Part shown: positions 47,688-57,374 of the stretch, piece after piece
Numbering within the stretch: position 1 is the stretch's first letter
Layout of the letters: the number at the start of each line of letters is the position of its first letter
NCBI GenBank assembly: GCA_963751615.1
Contig: CAVVVG010000005.1
Coordinates: 496,001 to 560,000, forward strand
Source of the DNA: Palsa-892 sp963751615
GTDB lineage: Bacteria > Pseudomonadota > Alphaproteobacteria > Rhizobiales > Xanthobacteraceae
DNA length: 64,000 nt
Direction: 5' to 3'
Notes under the pieces: model-generated
Told to the model about the DNA's origin: nothing
What the model saw: the letters and a program-made list of their open reading frames with translations, nothing else
Databases searched by the model: none
Made by a program: the position numbers and the translations under genes

Positions 47688-48161
47688 ATGGAAAAAATTC
47701 CAATCACGGCCTCCGGCTTCGCTGCCCTTGAAGCCGAATTGCGTCGCCGCCAGGCGGAGGATCGTCCGCGCATCATTCAACAGATTACAGAGGCACGTGG
47801 ACACGGCGATTTGAGTGAGAATGCGGAATATCACGCTGCGAAGGAACAGCAGTCTCTGAACGAGGGCCGCATTGCGGAACTTGAGGACAAGATTTCGCGT
47901 GCGGAAGTCATCGATGTCTCCAAGCTTTCCGGTGACACCGTGACGTTCGGCGCGACGGTTACGCTTGTCGACGAAGACACCGACGAGAAAAAAGTATGGC
48001 AGCTCGTTGGTGAAACGGAGGCGGACGCCAAGGCTGGCCGAATTTCTATCACGTCACCACTCGCACGGGCGCTGATCGGCAAAAAGAAGGGCGCTTCAGT
48101 CGAGGTCAACACGCCGAAAGGCGCCAAGGCCTATGAGGTCAAGAAAATCGAGTGGCGCTAG
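47688..48161 (+). CDS. greA: GreA transcript cleavage factor
   Basis: 157 residues. The N-terminal coiled coil (about 8-75) contains the tip acidic region GDLSENAEYHAAKE, typical of GreA. The C-terminal FKBP-like domain includes TVTLVDEDTDE and ISITSPLARALIGKKKG. It rescues backtracked RNA polymerase. GGAGAGAACC precedes ATG 47688; upstream frame extension is ignored. It lies 127 bases after carB. Confidence 0.95.
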   Translation: MEKIPITASGFAALEAELRRRQAEDRPRIIQQITEARGHGDLSENAEYHAAKEQQSLNEGRIAELEDKISRAEVIDVSKLSGDTVTFGATVTLVDEDTDEKKVWQLVGETEADAKAGRISITSPLARALIGKKKGASVEVNTPKGAKAYEVKKIEWR

Positions 48162-48192
48162 ACACTCGAACTTTCGTCTGAGCATTTTTGTT

Positions 48193-48669
48193 TCAGGATT
48201 TAAAATCGTCCAGCGGCACGCTCGCTTCGTCTTTGGAACGGCGGAGCGCCACTGCCGTTCGGATGCTGCGGACGTTTGGCGTCGCGGTGAGTTCGGTCAA
48301 AAACTCTTGAAACGCGTTCAGGTCTTTCGCGACACATTTCAGGATGAAATCGACCTCGCCCGACAACATCCAGGACTCGCGCACCAGCGCCCAGCCCTTC
48401 ACTTTTTCATCGAATGCGGAAAGATCGGCCTCAGCCTGGCTCGCAAGATGCACCATAACGAAAACCGTGACCTCGTAACCGAGCCGTTTCTCATCGAGCA
48501 ACGCGCGATAACCGCGGATAATACCTGCCTCTTCCAGCGCACGCATGCGGCGTAGACAGGGGGGCGCCGAAATGCCCACCCGGCGCGAAAGTTCGACATT
48601 GGTTATGCGGCCGTCTCGTTGGAGTTCGGCGAGAATCTTCCAGTCGATCGCGTCGAGTTGCTCACGCAT
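48193..48669 (-). CDS. Lrp/AsnC-family regulator
   Basis: 158 residues: an N-terminal HTH (LDAIDWKILAELQRDGRITNVELSRRVG, recognition helix SAPPCLRRMRAL) and a C-terminal ligand-binding RAM domain (about 70-150). Probably amino-acid responsive. It is divergent from a trxB relic; lrp beside trxB is a common Rhizobiales arrangement. Confidence 0.9.
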   Translation of the reverse strand: MREQLDAIDWKILAELQRDGRITNVELSRRVGISAPPCLRRMRALEEAGIIRGYRALLDEKRLGYEVTVFVMVHLASQAEADLSAFDEKVKGWALVRESWMLSGEVDFILKCVAKDLNAFQEFLTELTATPNVRSIRTAVALRRSKDEASVPLDDFKS

Positions 48670-48883
48670 TCGAAGACCCCTAGTCCACCCCGGAATGGCC
48701 TTACGGACGTGTACTGGCCGGGGCTGACTGACGCAAGCTTCCGCCTAGTGCATTGGTCCATCTGCGATTTCCAGATTTAGAGTTTGTGGGCACAGCAATC
48801 TGTTTTGCAGGCGAGACTAAAGACGCCATATAAATAGCAAATGGGGCGCGATTCCATCAGTGGTCTAAAGCGGCGACTTTTCC

Positions 48884-49209
48884 ATGGCAGGTGAACACAT
48901 CCGTGTCGCAATTATCGGATCCGCGCCCGCCGACTATAGTGTGGGGATCTTCGCAGCCCGCGCCATGCTTTCGCCGGTGCTTGTTCAGGGCGCCCAACCG
49001 GCGGCCAGCTTACGATCACGACAGATGTCGACGGCGGGTTCGTGGCGATCGGCCATGAGCCGGCAACCGAACTCGTCGAGGGCAAACTAAAAATGAAACC
49101 CTTCGGTTATGTCTGGATTGCTCCCCATTCGACGGCATCCTCACTGCCTGGCCTGTTCGCAGCGTGCGATATCGCCAAGAAAACCAGCGCGCGGTTGCCG
49201 AGTAAGTGA
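48884..49209 (+). pseudogene. trxB: trxB (thioredoxin reductase) relic with the middle deleted
   Basis: The first 40 codons from ATG 48884 resemble the TrxB start (VAIIGSAPADYSVGIFAARAM), with the FAD loop GxGxxG damaged to GSAPAD. One base is then missing and the next frame reads TGGQLTITTDV. It jumps directly to DGGFVAIGHEPATELVEGKLKM and ends LPGLFAACDIAKK. About 200 codons, including the redox CxxC and the NADPH domain, and the C-terminal tail are absent. The TGA overlaps the lysR ATG. Clearly a decayed gene; a working trxB must lie elsewhere if present. Confidence 0.85.
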
Positions 49210-50096
49210 TGGATTGGGAAAAACTCAAGATTTTCCATGTCGTTGCCGAAGCGGGCAGCTTCACTCATGCTGGCGAGACTCTTGGGCTGTCGCAATCGGC
49301 CGTCAGCCGGCAGATCTCCGCACTCGAACAGGAACTCAAGGTTCCCCTGTTTCATCGCCACGCTCGCGGCCTGATCCTCACCGAACAAGGCGAAATACTT
49401 TTCCGCACGGCTCATGAAGTGTTTGTTAAACTCGAAGCAACCCGTGCAGCGCTGACCGATAGTCGCGAAAAGCCCAATGGCGAGCTGAAAGTAACCACAG
49501 CAGTAGGCCTTGGAAGCTTCTGGTTGGCCCCTCGTATGGGGGAATTTCTGGAACTTTATCCGGATATTAGCATCAAGCTTCTTTTATCGGATGAAGAACT
49601 CGATCTTTCTATGCGGGAAGCGGATGTAGCAATTCGTTTGAGACAACCCGTTCAGTCGGACTTGGTGCAACGCAAGCTTTTTACTGTTCATTTCCACGCA
49701 TACGCATCCGCATCTTACCTGAAGCGAAACGGCCAGCCACGATCGCCCGAAGAACTCGACGGACATCGTTTACTGACACTTGGCGGTCCGGTTCCCCAGT
49801 ATTATGCAGGTTTAAATTGGCTTGCGGAGGTCGGCCGGGATAGAAACGGTCCCCGGCGCGTTGCGCTGACGGTCAACAATGCCATGGGGCTGCGCACCGC
49901 TGTGGAAAATGGCGCAGGGATTGCGACGCTCCCCGATTACATCGCAGATGGTACCGATCTCGTTCAACTATTCGCCGACCACGACGCACCAACTCTCGAT
50001 GCATACTTCGTTTATCCTGAGGAGTTGCGTTCGCTGGCCCGCTTACAGGTATTTAGAGATTTCCTGATCGCGAAAGCGCAGCGCTGGAACTTTTAA
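49209..50096 (+). CDS. LysR-family transcriptional regulator
   Basis: 295 residues. The N-terminal HTH (about 1-60) has FHVVAEAGSFTHAGETLGLSQSAVSRQISALE. The effector domain spans about 90-290. ATG 49209 overlaps the stop of the trxB relic (TGATG). This trxB-linked LysR is conserved in Rhizobiales; the target is unknown. Loss of the upstream gene may have changed its translation. Confidence 0.9.
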   Translation: MDWEKLKIFHVVAEAGSFTHAGETLGLSQSAVSRQISALEQELKVPLFHRHARGLILTEQGEILFRTAHEVFVKLEATRAALTDSREKPNGELKVTTAVGLGSFWLAPRMGEFLELYPDISIKLLLSDEELDLSMREADVAIRLRQPVQSDLVQRKLFTVHFHAYASASYLKRNGQPRSPEELDGHRLLTLGGPVPQYYAGLNWLAEVGRDRNGPRRVALTVNNAMGLRTAVENGAGIATLPDYIADGTDLVQLFADHDAPTLDAYFVYPEELRSLARLQVFRDFLIAKAQRWNF

Positions 50097-50250
50097 TTTT
50101 GCATACGTCAATTTGAGCATTGCAGCTATCGCATGTCCGCTATGCGACCACCTCCATTGCCCACGCGTTTTTATGGCAGCAATCTATTTCTTTATGCGAA
50201 ATTCGCATCATTTTCCGATGCAAGTGGATACCCTGTCACTTTGTGATGGG

Positions 50251-50298
50251 ACTCGCCGGGTTCCTCCCCCATCCCCCGGAGCCCGGCGAGTTTTTTTT
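50251..50298. terminator. Bidirectional terminator between lysR and msrP
   Basis: A perfect 10-bp stem ACTCGCCGGG (50251-50260) with CCCGGCGAGT (50282-50291) and a 21-base loop, then eight T. It is in the convergent gap. Confidence 0.8.
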
Positions 50299-50331
50299 GC
50301 CGCCGATCCGGAAGGGAAACGAGGAAGCCGG

Positions 50332-51285
50332 TCAAACAAAAAGCCGCTCCTTCTCAAGATCTTTGTAAAGATCCGCGACCTGCTCACCGTAGCCGTTGTA
50401 AATCAGTGTGGGACGCCGGTTGCCGGTGCCGATGTCGTCCTCGGTCGACTGACTCCACCGCGGGTGTGCAACCGCGGGATTCACATTTGCCCAGAATCCA
50501 TATTCGTTCGATTGCAACACCTCCCACGTGCCTTTCGGCCGTTGGTCGGTGAACGTAAATCGGATGATTGATTTGATTCCCTTGAAGCCATACTTCCAGG
50601 GAGTCACTAGCCTGAGCGGCGCACCATGCTGCTTGACCGCAGGTTTTCCGTATATGCCTGTGACCATAAAGGTCAGCTCGTTATTCGCCTCGGCCATCGT
50701 CAGTCCCTCGACATACGGCCAAGGAAAAAGCGGCAACCGCTGCGCCGGCGCCATGGAACTATCATTAAAAGTTTCCATACGCACATACTTCGCGGACGAA
50801 AGCGGCTTCGCGAAAGCGACAAGCTTCGACATTGTGAAGCCCGTCCATGGCACCACCATCGACCAGCCTTCTACGCAGCGCATCCGATAGACACGCTCTT
50901 CAAGCGGCATTGCACGGATGAGGTCGTCGATACCGACCGTCATTTCCTTCTCGACTATTCCATCGAATTTCACTGTCCAGGGTCGCGTCTTCAACTGCTG
51001 AGATCGCGACGCGATGTATTTATCGCTGCCGTATTCGTAGAAATTATTGTAGTTGCTCGCCTTGTTCTCAGGCGTGAGTTCACCGTCGAGCATATATTTT
51101 TCGTTGCGCTTCGCCGGATAGAGATCAGAAGTTGGGTCGGTGTCTGCGCGTACATCGGAAGGCAGCGTCATAGAGGCGGCGAGCGCGGCAGCCCCACCTA
51201 ACAATGAGCGACGGCTCAAATAGATGTGCTCAGGCGTCGCTAGCGATTCTGAGATTTCCCAGTTGCTGCGATGAATGATGTTCAT
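50332..51285 (-). CDS. msrP: MsrP, periplasmic methionine-sulfoxide reductase catalytic subunit
   Basis: Molybdopterin enzyme (formerly YedY) that repairs oxidised methionine in periplasmic proteins. 317 residues with a Tat leader (LSRRSLLGGAAALAAS at about 23-38) and the molybdenum-ligand Cys137 in MRCVEGWSMVVPW. AGGAGG lies about seven bases before the ATG. The membrane partner msrQ is not adjacent. Confidence 0.93.
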   Translation of the reverse strand: MNIIHRSNWEISESLATPEHIYLSRRSLLGGAAALAASMTLPSDVRADTDPTSDLYPAKRNEKYMLDGELTPENKASNYNNFYEYGSDKYIASRSQQLKTRPWTVKFDGIVEKEMTVGIDDLIRAMPLEERVYRMRCVEGWSMVVPWTGFTMSKLVAFAKPLSSAKYVRMETFNDSSMAPAQRLPLFPWPYVEGLTMAEANNELTFMVTGIYGKPAVKQHGAPLRLVTPWKYGFKGIKSIIRFTFTDQRPKGTWEVLQSNEYGFWANVNPAVAHPRWSQSTEDDIGTGNRRPTLIYNGYGEQVADLYKDLEKERLFV

Positions 51286-51356
51286 TCGATTCCTCCTGGA
51301 TGCACCAAGAGCTAGCCGCCTCGCCGCTCACAATCAATTCAACAGACCGTGCGCAT

Positions 51357-53423
51357 TTATGCTGCTGCTTTTCGGGCCGCCACCACCTGATCGGCCTGTT
51401 TACCTGTCAATTCTTGCATATGGTCAAATTTGAATGAAAGTCCGCCGACACCTGCGGTCGCCGAGCGCACCTCGACGATCAAATCGCGAATTTCAGATTC
51501 GGGCAACATTGCTTTCACCACGTCCCAGCCGTCCCAACCTTCGCGTGCGTCAAAGCCGAGAATCTGCCCGTGTCGTTGCGAAAGGATTGCATTGATCTTT
51601 GCGGTAGCGTCAGTCGGGCAAACAATTTCCACGGAATAGATCGGCTGCAATAATACGGGCTGACATTGTGGCATTCCTTCGCTCATCGCGAGACGACCTG
51701 CGAGCTGGAATGCCATATCGGACGAGTTGACTGCGTGATAGGAGCCGTCCGTTAGGGTAACGGCAACGTCTACGACAAGAAATCCAAGTGGCCCGCATTT
51801 CAGATAACTTTTCACGCCCTCTTCGACCGCTGAAAAATACTGCCTCGGGACCGCGCCACCGGTGATCATTTCCGAGAACTGAAAGCCTACACCGCGCGGC
51901 AAAGGCTTGATATCGAGCACTACATCACCAAACTGGCCGTGACCTCCCGATTGTTTCCGATGCCGGCCCCGCTGAGTAATGGGTTTCCGTATCGTTTCGC
52001 GATAACCGACACTCGGCGTGTGTGTCATCGTCTCGATACCGAACCGAGCGGAGAGGCGCTCGATAGCAACGCGGAGATGCATTTCGCCTTGGCCCCATAA
52101 CACAACCTCGCTTGTCTCAGTATTATGAACAACGACCAGCGAAGGATCCTCGTCCACCAATTTATGCAGCGCTTGTCCCAGCTTAACGTCATCCTTGCGG
52201 TCGCGCGCCGTGATGGCGAGACCAAGCACGGGGGGCAATGGCGCAAGCTCTACGAGTGGCGGAACAGGCTCTTTTCCGGTCGTGATCGTGTCGGCAGTGA
52301 CGATAGGATCGAGCTTACCGAGCGCAATTGTTTCTCCAGTTTTTCCCGGGCCACGTTTTTCAATAGCCGCGCCCGTCTGTCTAAATACGCCGGCAACACG
52401 CACGGCCTCACCCTTGCCGCCGACAACAATTGCGCCTTCGCCGATTTCCCCCTCGAGCACGCGGACTGTCGATAGCTTGCCGCCGTGCGTAGTGTGTAGT
52501 GTTTTCACTACTTGGGCGATCGCGTCATTTCTTTTCACGCCAAGCCGTGTAGCCGTTTGCACAATGCCTGGCGCCTCGTGGCGCAAAGCTTTCATCAGCC
52601 GCAATACGCCATTCGTACGCGTGGCCGAGCCGATCAACACCGGACAGATCAAGCCTTCGCGAAGTTCCTTCGAGAGATCATCAAATACTTTATCGCGTGG
52701 CGGCTCGATGTCTTCAAGTAATTGCTCCATCAACTGATCGTCGTGATCGGCGAGTTTTTCGAGCATAGTGAAACGCGCTTCTTTCTTGCGGCTCATATTA
52801 TCGCTGTCGAAATCAACAACTTCACTTGCAGCGTGTTCGCGGTAGACAAAAGCGCGCTCAAGCGCCAAATCTACAAAACCAACCACGATCCCGTCTTTCC
52901 AAATCGGAATCTGCCGTAACACTAGCGGCACTCGCGAAGCTGGCTGCAGCAGCGCAAGCGTTTCACGTACACGTTTGTCGGCCTTGTCGATTTTATTGAT
53001 GAACAAGAAGCGCGGAATCCCAAGGTCTTCCAGCTCGCGTAGCACCAATTGCAGCTGCGGCACTTTGCGTTCATCCGCCTCGCACACAATCACTGCGGCA
53101 TCGACAGGCGGCAACACTGCGCGCATCTCCTGCGCAAATTCGATCGAACCCGGACAATCGAAAAAAGTGTAGGTGTCGCCGAGAAAGTTTGTTGAAGCGA
53201 CAGAAAGCTCGACGCTCATCTTATGAGCACGCGCTTCGGGACTGGCATCGCCAACCGTGTTTCCAGCATCGACACTGCCCGGGCGCTGGATTGCACCTGT
53301 ACGAGCGAGGATTGCTTCAAGCAGCGTCGTCTTTCCCGATTGGAATGGACCGACGAGCGCGATACATCGCGGCCCTTTTGAACCGGAGTCATTGGAAATG
53401 TTCGCGGTTTTTTTGTCCGCCAT
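51357..53423 (-). CDS. EF-G2-like translation GTPase
   Basis: 688 residues with the five-domain EF-G layout. The G domain has GPFQSGKTT (P loop), DCPGS (G3) and NKID (G4). The usual switch I RGITI is replaced by SPEARAHKMSVELSVAS, which is characteristic of the EF-G2/FusA-like subgroup rather than the canonical factor. Domain IV contains GGHGQFGDVVLDI. GGGAGG lies five bases before ATG 53423. It may act in recycling or under stress; this is not established. Canonical fusA is not in the window. Confidence 0.85.
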   Translation of the reverse strand: MADKKTANISNDSGSKGPRCIALVGPFQSGKTTLLEAILARTGAIQRPGSVDAGNTVGDASPEARAHKMSVELSVASTNFLGDTYTFFDCPGSIEFAQEMRAVLPPVDAAVIVCEADERKVPQLQLVLRELEDLGIPRFLFINKIDKADKRVRETLALLQPASRVPLVLRQIPIWKDGIVVGFVDLALERAFVYREHAASEVVDFDSDNMSRKKEARFTMLEKLADHDDQLMEQLLEDIEPPRDKVFDDLSKELREGLICPVLIGSATRTNGVLRLMKALRHEAPGIVQTATRLGVKRNDAIAQVVKTLHTTHGGKLSTVRVLEGEIGEGAIVVGGKGEAVRVAGVFRQTGAAIEKRGPGKTGETIALGKLDPIVTADTITTGKEPVPPLVELAPLPPVLGLAITARDRKDDVKLGQALHKLVDEDPSLVVVHNTETSEVVLWGQGEMHLRVAIERLSARFGIETMTHTPSVGYRETIRKPITQRGRHRKQSGGHGQFGDVVLDIKPLPRGVGFQFSEMITGGAVPRQYFSAVEEGVKSYLKCGPLGFLVVDVAVTLTDGSYHAVNSSDMAFQLAGRLAMSEGMPQCQPVLLQPIYSVEIVCPTDATAKINAILSQRHGQILGFDAREGWDGWDVVKAMLPESEIRDLIVEVRSATAGVGGLSFKFDHMQELTGKQADQVVAARKAAA

Positions 53424-53624
53424 CCGCACCTCCCTGCGTATGAGAGTCCTGACGCTGCGACCCTCGCGCGAAGCTAAGGCTTACCGGCCGAGGACGGACG
53501 GCCGACGGCACTATCGTTTCAGGCGAAGGGACGAAGCGCAAGCGATGAGTGGTGTGCGACGCAACGACGCAAAAAAGCGGCCCAAGGCGAACCTAGGGCC
53601 GCTGAACTTCAAGTCAGAAAACAA

Positions 53625-53861
53625 TTAGCACAGCGACAAAGCAGTAATGCCAAGCGCCACGCTCAAACCAACGCTACCCTCGCCGCTCAGTGGCTGAAGT
53701 ACAATCGTTTTGTTAGAGCCGCCCACGAGCGCGTTCCCACCAACACCGGCGCCCGAGGTCGCTCCCGCAGAAGCGCCAACATATGTGCCTGCGACATCTT
53801 TACGATTGATGATTTTGGTCGGAGACCATACACCCCACAACAGCCAGCCGTCCCGGCTCAC
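53625..53861 (-). pseudogene. DUF992 protein, C-terminal half only
   Basis: 78 codons matching the end of DUF992 exported proteins (VAGTYVGASAGAT, NALVGGSNKTIVLQPLSG, then a hydrophobic end). Homology continues upstream as ECTGLDLGVSRDG but is cut by a stop near 53900. Fragments of an N-terminal part appear in other frames up to about 53990. No signal peptide is joined to it. It is probably a decayed copy. Confidence 0.55.
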
Positions 53862-54006
53862 GCCAAGATCAAGCCCGGTGCACTCAGCCGATCCCCATTA
53901 ACGATGGCTGCGGCCACCGCCGCTCGGTATAAAATAGCACTCCATGTCGCACTTTGACGCGAAACCTATTCCGACAAAGAGAGCGAACAAGGGGCAGTAT
54001 TTTCCG

Positions 54007-55209
54007 TTACCGCAACGCACCACAAAAATGTTGAATGCGCCGGCAAGCTTCCTCCAATTCACTCGTTGCCGCTGCATAAGAAATTCGAAACGCCGGCCCT
54101 AATCCAAACGCGGTCCCGTGCACCACCGCAACGCCTTCGGCGGCAAGAAGTTCCTTCACGAAGTCCTCATCGGTTGCGATTTTTTGTCCCGAGGGCGCAA
54201 TCTTTCCGATTGTACTTTTGCAAGACGGAAAAACATAGAAGGCACCCTCTGGCTTTGGGCATGAAATGCCGTTCGCCTGATTTAACATCGACACAACCAG
54301 ATCGCGGCGTTCCTTAAAAATTTTGTTATGCTTCGGAATGAAATCCTGCGGGCCTTCGAGCGCCTCGACCGAAGCCCATTGCGAGATCGCAGACGGATTC
54401 GTGGTCGATTGCGATTGCAGTGTACCCATCGCCTTAATCAACATTTCCGGTCCTGCCGCATAACCAATGCGCCAGCCAGTCATGCAATAGGCCTTCGACA
54501 CGCCGTTGAGCGTGAGGGTGCGTTCGTAAAGCTTGGGCTCGACCTGAGCGGCAGTGTTGAATTCGAAATCGTCATAAACGAGATGTTCGTACATGTCGTC
54601 GGTCAGTACCCACACATGGGGATACCCCACGAGCACATCCGTGAGCGCCTTCAGTTCGGCACGCGTATAGGCCGCACCGGTCGGGTTCGACGGTGAGTTG
54701 AAGATCAGCCACTTCGTTTTCGCGGTAATCGCACGCTCAAGCGCATCCGGTTTGATCTTGAAGCCATCTTCCATGCGGGCCACGACCGGCACGGGCTTTG
54801 CTCCTGCGAACATCACGATATCAGGGTAGCTCACCCAGTACGGTGCTGGAATGATGACCTCATCGGCCGGATTTAGCGTCGCGACTAGCGCATTGAACAA
54901 AACCTGCTTGCCGCCGGTGCCAACCGATACCTGCGAAGGCTTGTAGTCGAGGTCATTCTCACGCTTGAACTTCTTGCAGATCGCAGCCTTGAGCTCTGGA
55001 ATGCCGTCGACGATCGTGTATTTCGTCTCACCACGTTCAATCGCCCGGATCGCCGCCTGTTTGATGTTCTCCGGCGTGTCGAAATCCGGCTCACCCGCCG
55101 AGAGCGCAATAATGTTCTTGCCCTGCGCTTTCAGTTCCTTAGCGAGATTTGAAATCGCGATAGTTGGCGAGGGCTTAATGCGGCCGATCGAGTTGGCGAG
55201 GAAGGCCAT
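54007..55209 (-). CDS. aatA: Aspartate aminotransferase, class Ib
   Basis: PLP enzyme exchanging amino groups between aspartate and 2-oxoglutarate; the class Ib type can also accept prephenate in some bacteria. 400 residues: IIALSAGEPDFDTPENI near the start, FNSPSNPTGAAY, PLP Lys in LNGVSKAYCMTGWRIGY, and Arg near the end in GPAFRISYA. ATG 55209 has GGAG six bases upstream. Confidence 0.92.
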   Translation of the reverse strand: MAFLANSIGRIKPSPTIAISNLAKELKAQGKNIIALSAGEPDFDTPENIKQAAIRAIERGETKYTIVDGIPELKAAICKKFKRENDLDYKPSQVSVGTGGKQVLFNALVATLNPADEVIIPAPYWVSYPDIVMFAGAKPVPVVARMEDGFKIKPDALERAITAKTKWLIFNSPSNPTGAAYTRAELKALTDVLVGYPHVWVLTDDMYEHLVYDDFEFNTAAQVEPKLYERTLTLNGVSKAYCMTGWRIGYAAGPEMLIKAMGTLQSQSTTNPSAISQWASVEALEGPQDFIPKHNKIFKERRDLVVSMLNQANGISCPKPEGAFYVFPSCKSTIGKIAPSGQKIATDEDFVKELLAAEGVAVVHGTAFGLGPAFRISYAAATSELEEACRRIQHFCGALR

Positions 55210-55332
55210 GACGAGCTCCAAATGCCCGGTTTAAGGGCGCGCGCAAAGTAATCGACGCATCGGTGCATCGCAACCAAAATCACGGTCCAACACGTGGATT
55301 TTACCTATGGAATCGATGCACAAGGACACACG

Positions 55333-56532
55333 ATGAGCGCTATCTTGATGGGAATTGCAAGCGGCGACTGGATGACGCTGGAGCGCCTGCGTGTTTATTC
55401 AATGATCCTACTCGCGCTCGGAATTATTTCCATTGGTGGCCTAGTCATCACTTCAAAAGGACGCAACGATTTTCTAAATCGTCCACTGGCCACCGATTTT
55501 TCGAACGTCTATGCCGCGGGAAAGTATGTACTAGAAGGAAATCCTGCGGCGCCATTTTCTCCTCAGCTACAGCACGAAAAGGAAAAGTCGATTTTCGGAA
55601 CGGATACTCCGTTTTATGGCTGGCACTATCCACCGGTTTTCTTGGGCTTGGCCGCAGCGCTTGCCGTCTTTCCCTATCTCCTATCGCTCGCAATCTGGCA
55701 GGTTTCTTCCCTGCTTCTTTATTTGTGGAATGTCTTTTCCATTGTCGGGGATCGGCGCGCACTCCTTCCTGCTCTCGCCTTTCCGGCCGTTTTCATCAAT
55801 CTCTCCCACGGCCAGAATGGATTTCTGACGGCGGCGTTATTTGGCAGCGGGTTACTACTGCTCGATCGTATGCCCGTGATCTCGGGCATTCTAATCGGTT
55901 TGCTCGTTTATAAACCTCAATACGGATTCTTGATTCCGCTTGTACTTGTCGTTTCGGGACAATGGCGCGTGTTCTTCGCCGCGGCGGCAACCACGATCAT
56001 TGTTTGCGCACTTACCTATTTTGCCTATGGCGCGGCGACGTGGGAAGCCTTCCGGGATAGTCTCGTCTTCACGCGCACTGTTGTGTTGGAAGAAGGCGGT
56101 ACGGGTTTTTACAAAATTCAGAGTTTTTTTGCGACATTAAGATATTGGGGCGCGACAATTACATTTGCCTATGTGGCACAAGCTATTGTCATACTTGCGG
56201 TTGCGATTTTTTTGATCTGGATTTGGCGCGGAAAGGCTGTGCCCGAATTAAAATCCTCGGCACTTTTGACCGGCACACTTCTCTCGACGCCCTATATTCT
56301 CGATTATGATCTCGTCGCAATGGGGCCTGCCATTGCTTTTCTTGCGGCCAACGGATTGCAACGAAGATTTCTTCCTTACGAAAAGAGCGTTCTCGCATTG
56401 TGTTGGATCGCACCGTTGATTACGCGCTCGGTCGCCGAATATACGGGCGTTCCATTTGGGTTGATCGCACTTGTCGCATTGTTCACATTGGCGGTACGTC
56501 GCGTCATGGCTGATGTGTACGCCCAGACATAA
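55333..56532 (+). CDS. GT87-family membrane glycosyltransferase (DUF2029)
   Basis: 399 residues with about ten hydrophobic helices. The first extracytoplasmic loop has DFSNVYAAGKYVLEGNPAAPF, typical of GT87 polyprenyl-phosphate-mannose-type transferases, followed by YGWHYPPVFL and GQNGFLTAALFGSGL. ATG 55333 has AAGGA six bases upstream; the frame extends 13 codons further without a site. The sugar donor is probably a polyprenyl-phosphate sugar; the acceptor is unknown. Confidence 0.8.
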   Translation: MSAILMGIASGDWMTLERLRVYSMILLALGIISIGGLVITSKGRNDFLNRPLATDFSNVYAAGKYVLEGNPAAPFSPQLQHEKEKSIFGTDTPFYGWHYPPVFLGLAAALAVFPYLLSLAIWQVSSLLLYLWNVFSIVGDRRALLPALAFPAVFINLSHGQNGFLTAALFGSGLLLLDRMPVISGILIGLLVYKPQYGFLIPLVLVVSGQWRVFFAAAATTIIVCALTYFAYGAATWEAFRDSLVFTRTVVLEEGGTGFYKIQSFFATLRYWGATITFAYVAQAIVILAVAIFLIWIWRGKAVPELKSSALLTGTLLSTPYILDYDLVAMGPAIAFLAANGLQRRFLPYEKSVLALCWIAPLITRSVAEYTGVPFGLIALVALFTLAVRRVMADVYAQT

Positions 56533-56573
56533 GCCGGTCTTGCAAAGACCTCGTCAGATGCTTTGATCGCGGT

Positions 56574-57188
56574 ATGTACACGCTCTATTCGATGCAAAGC
56601 TCCGGCAACAGCTACAAAGTGCGCTTGTTGCTTGCGCGCCTTGGTATCCCCTTCCGACTGGTTGAAACGGACTTCTTCAAAGGCGAGACCAAAACGCCAG
56701 AATTCTTAATGAAGAATCCGGAGGGACGAATTCCCGTGCTGGAATTGCCGGGAATGCGCTATCTCGCTGAATCGAATGCGATCCTTGTCTATCTTGCCGA
56801 GGGTACGCCCTATATCCCAGAGGATCGGCTAGAGCGCGCCGAGGTGTTGCGGTGGATGTTTTTCGAACAGCACAGCCATGAACCTGCTATCGCAGCGGCA
56901 CGGTTATGGCTTCATCTGGTCAAAGGCGGCCGGGAACTGCGCAAACACGAAATCGATCAATGGATGGAAGCGGGTTATCAGGCGCTGTCATTGATGGAGC
57001 GGCACCTGGCGGAGCATCGCTATTTTGTCGGCTCTCGCACCACAATCGCCGATATTGCGCTCTACGCCCATACTCACGTCGCGAATGAAGGCGAATTTGA
57101 CCTCAGTGGCTTCCCTTATGTCATCGATTGGCTTGCGAGAATCGCCAGCGAACCCGGACATATCAAGATCGATGAAATATCTGGATAG
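56574..57188 (+). CDS. Glutathione S-transferase family protein
   Basis: 204 residues: thioredoxin-fold N-domain (MYTLYSMQSSGNSYKVRLLLARLGI, NPEGRIPVLEL, LAESNAILVYLAEG) and an all-helical C-domain with GSRTTIADIALYAHTHV. Ser10 of SSGNSYK is a plausible glutathione-activating residue. 41 bases after the GT87 gene on the same strand; no functional link is evident. Confidence 0.9.
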   Translation: MYTLYSMQSSGNSYKVRLLLARLGIPFRLVETDFFKGETKTPEFLMKNPEGRIPVLELPGMRYLAESNAILVYLAEGTPYIPEDRLERAEVLRWMFFEQHSHEPAIAAARLWLHLVKGGRELRKHEIDQWMEAGYQALSLMERHLAEHRYFVGSRTTIADIALYAHTHVANEGEFDLSGFPYVIDWLARIASEPGHIKIDEISG

Positions 57189-57374
57189 ATATTGATCACG
57201 GACGACAAGGTTACAATGACAGCCAAAGTCATCAGAATTTTGCGTATTTAATTACCATTTTAGCTACTTCAGCCTGCTTTTGCCCTCTTTTTGCCATCGG
57301 TTTACCGCGATGCGACAATATTAGGACGCATTGCGAAATGGTCGTTCGCGAACTTGATTCAAAAGGTAATGCCA

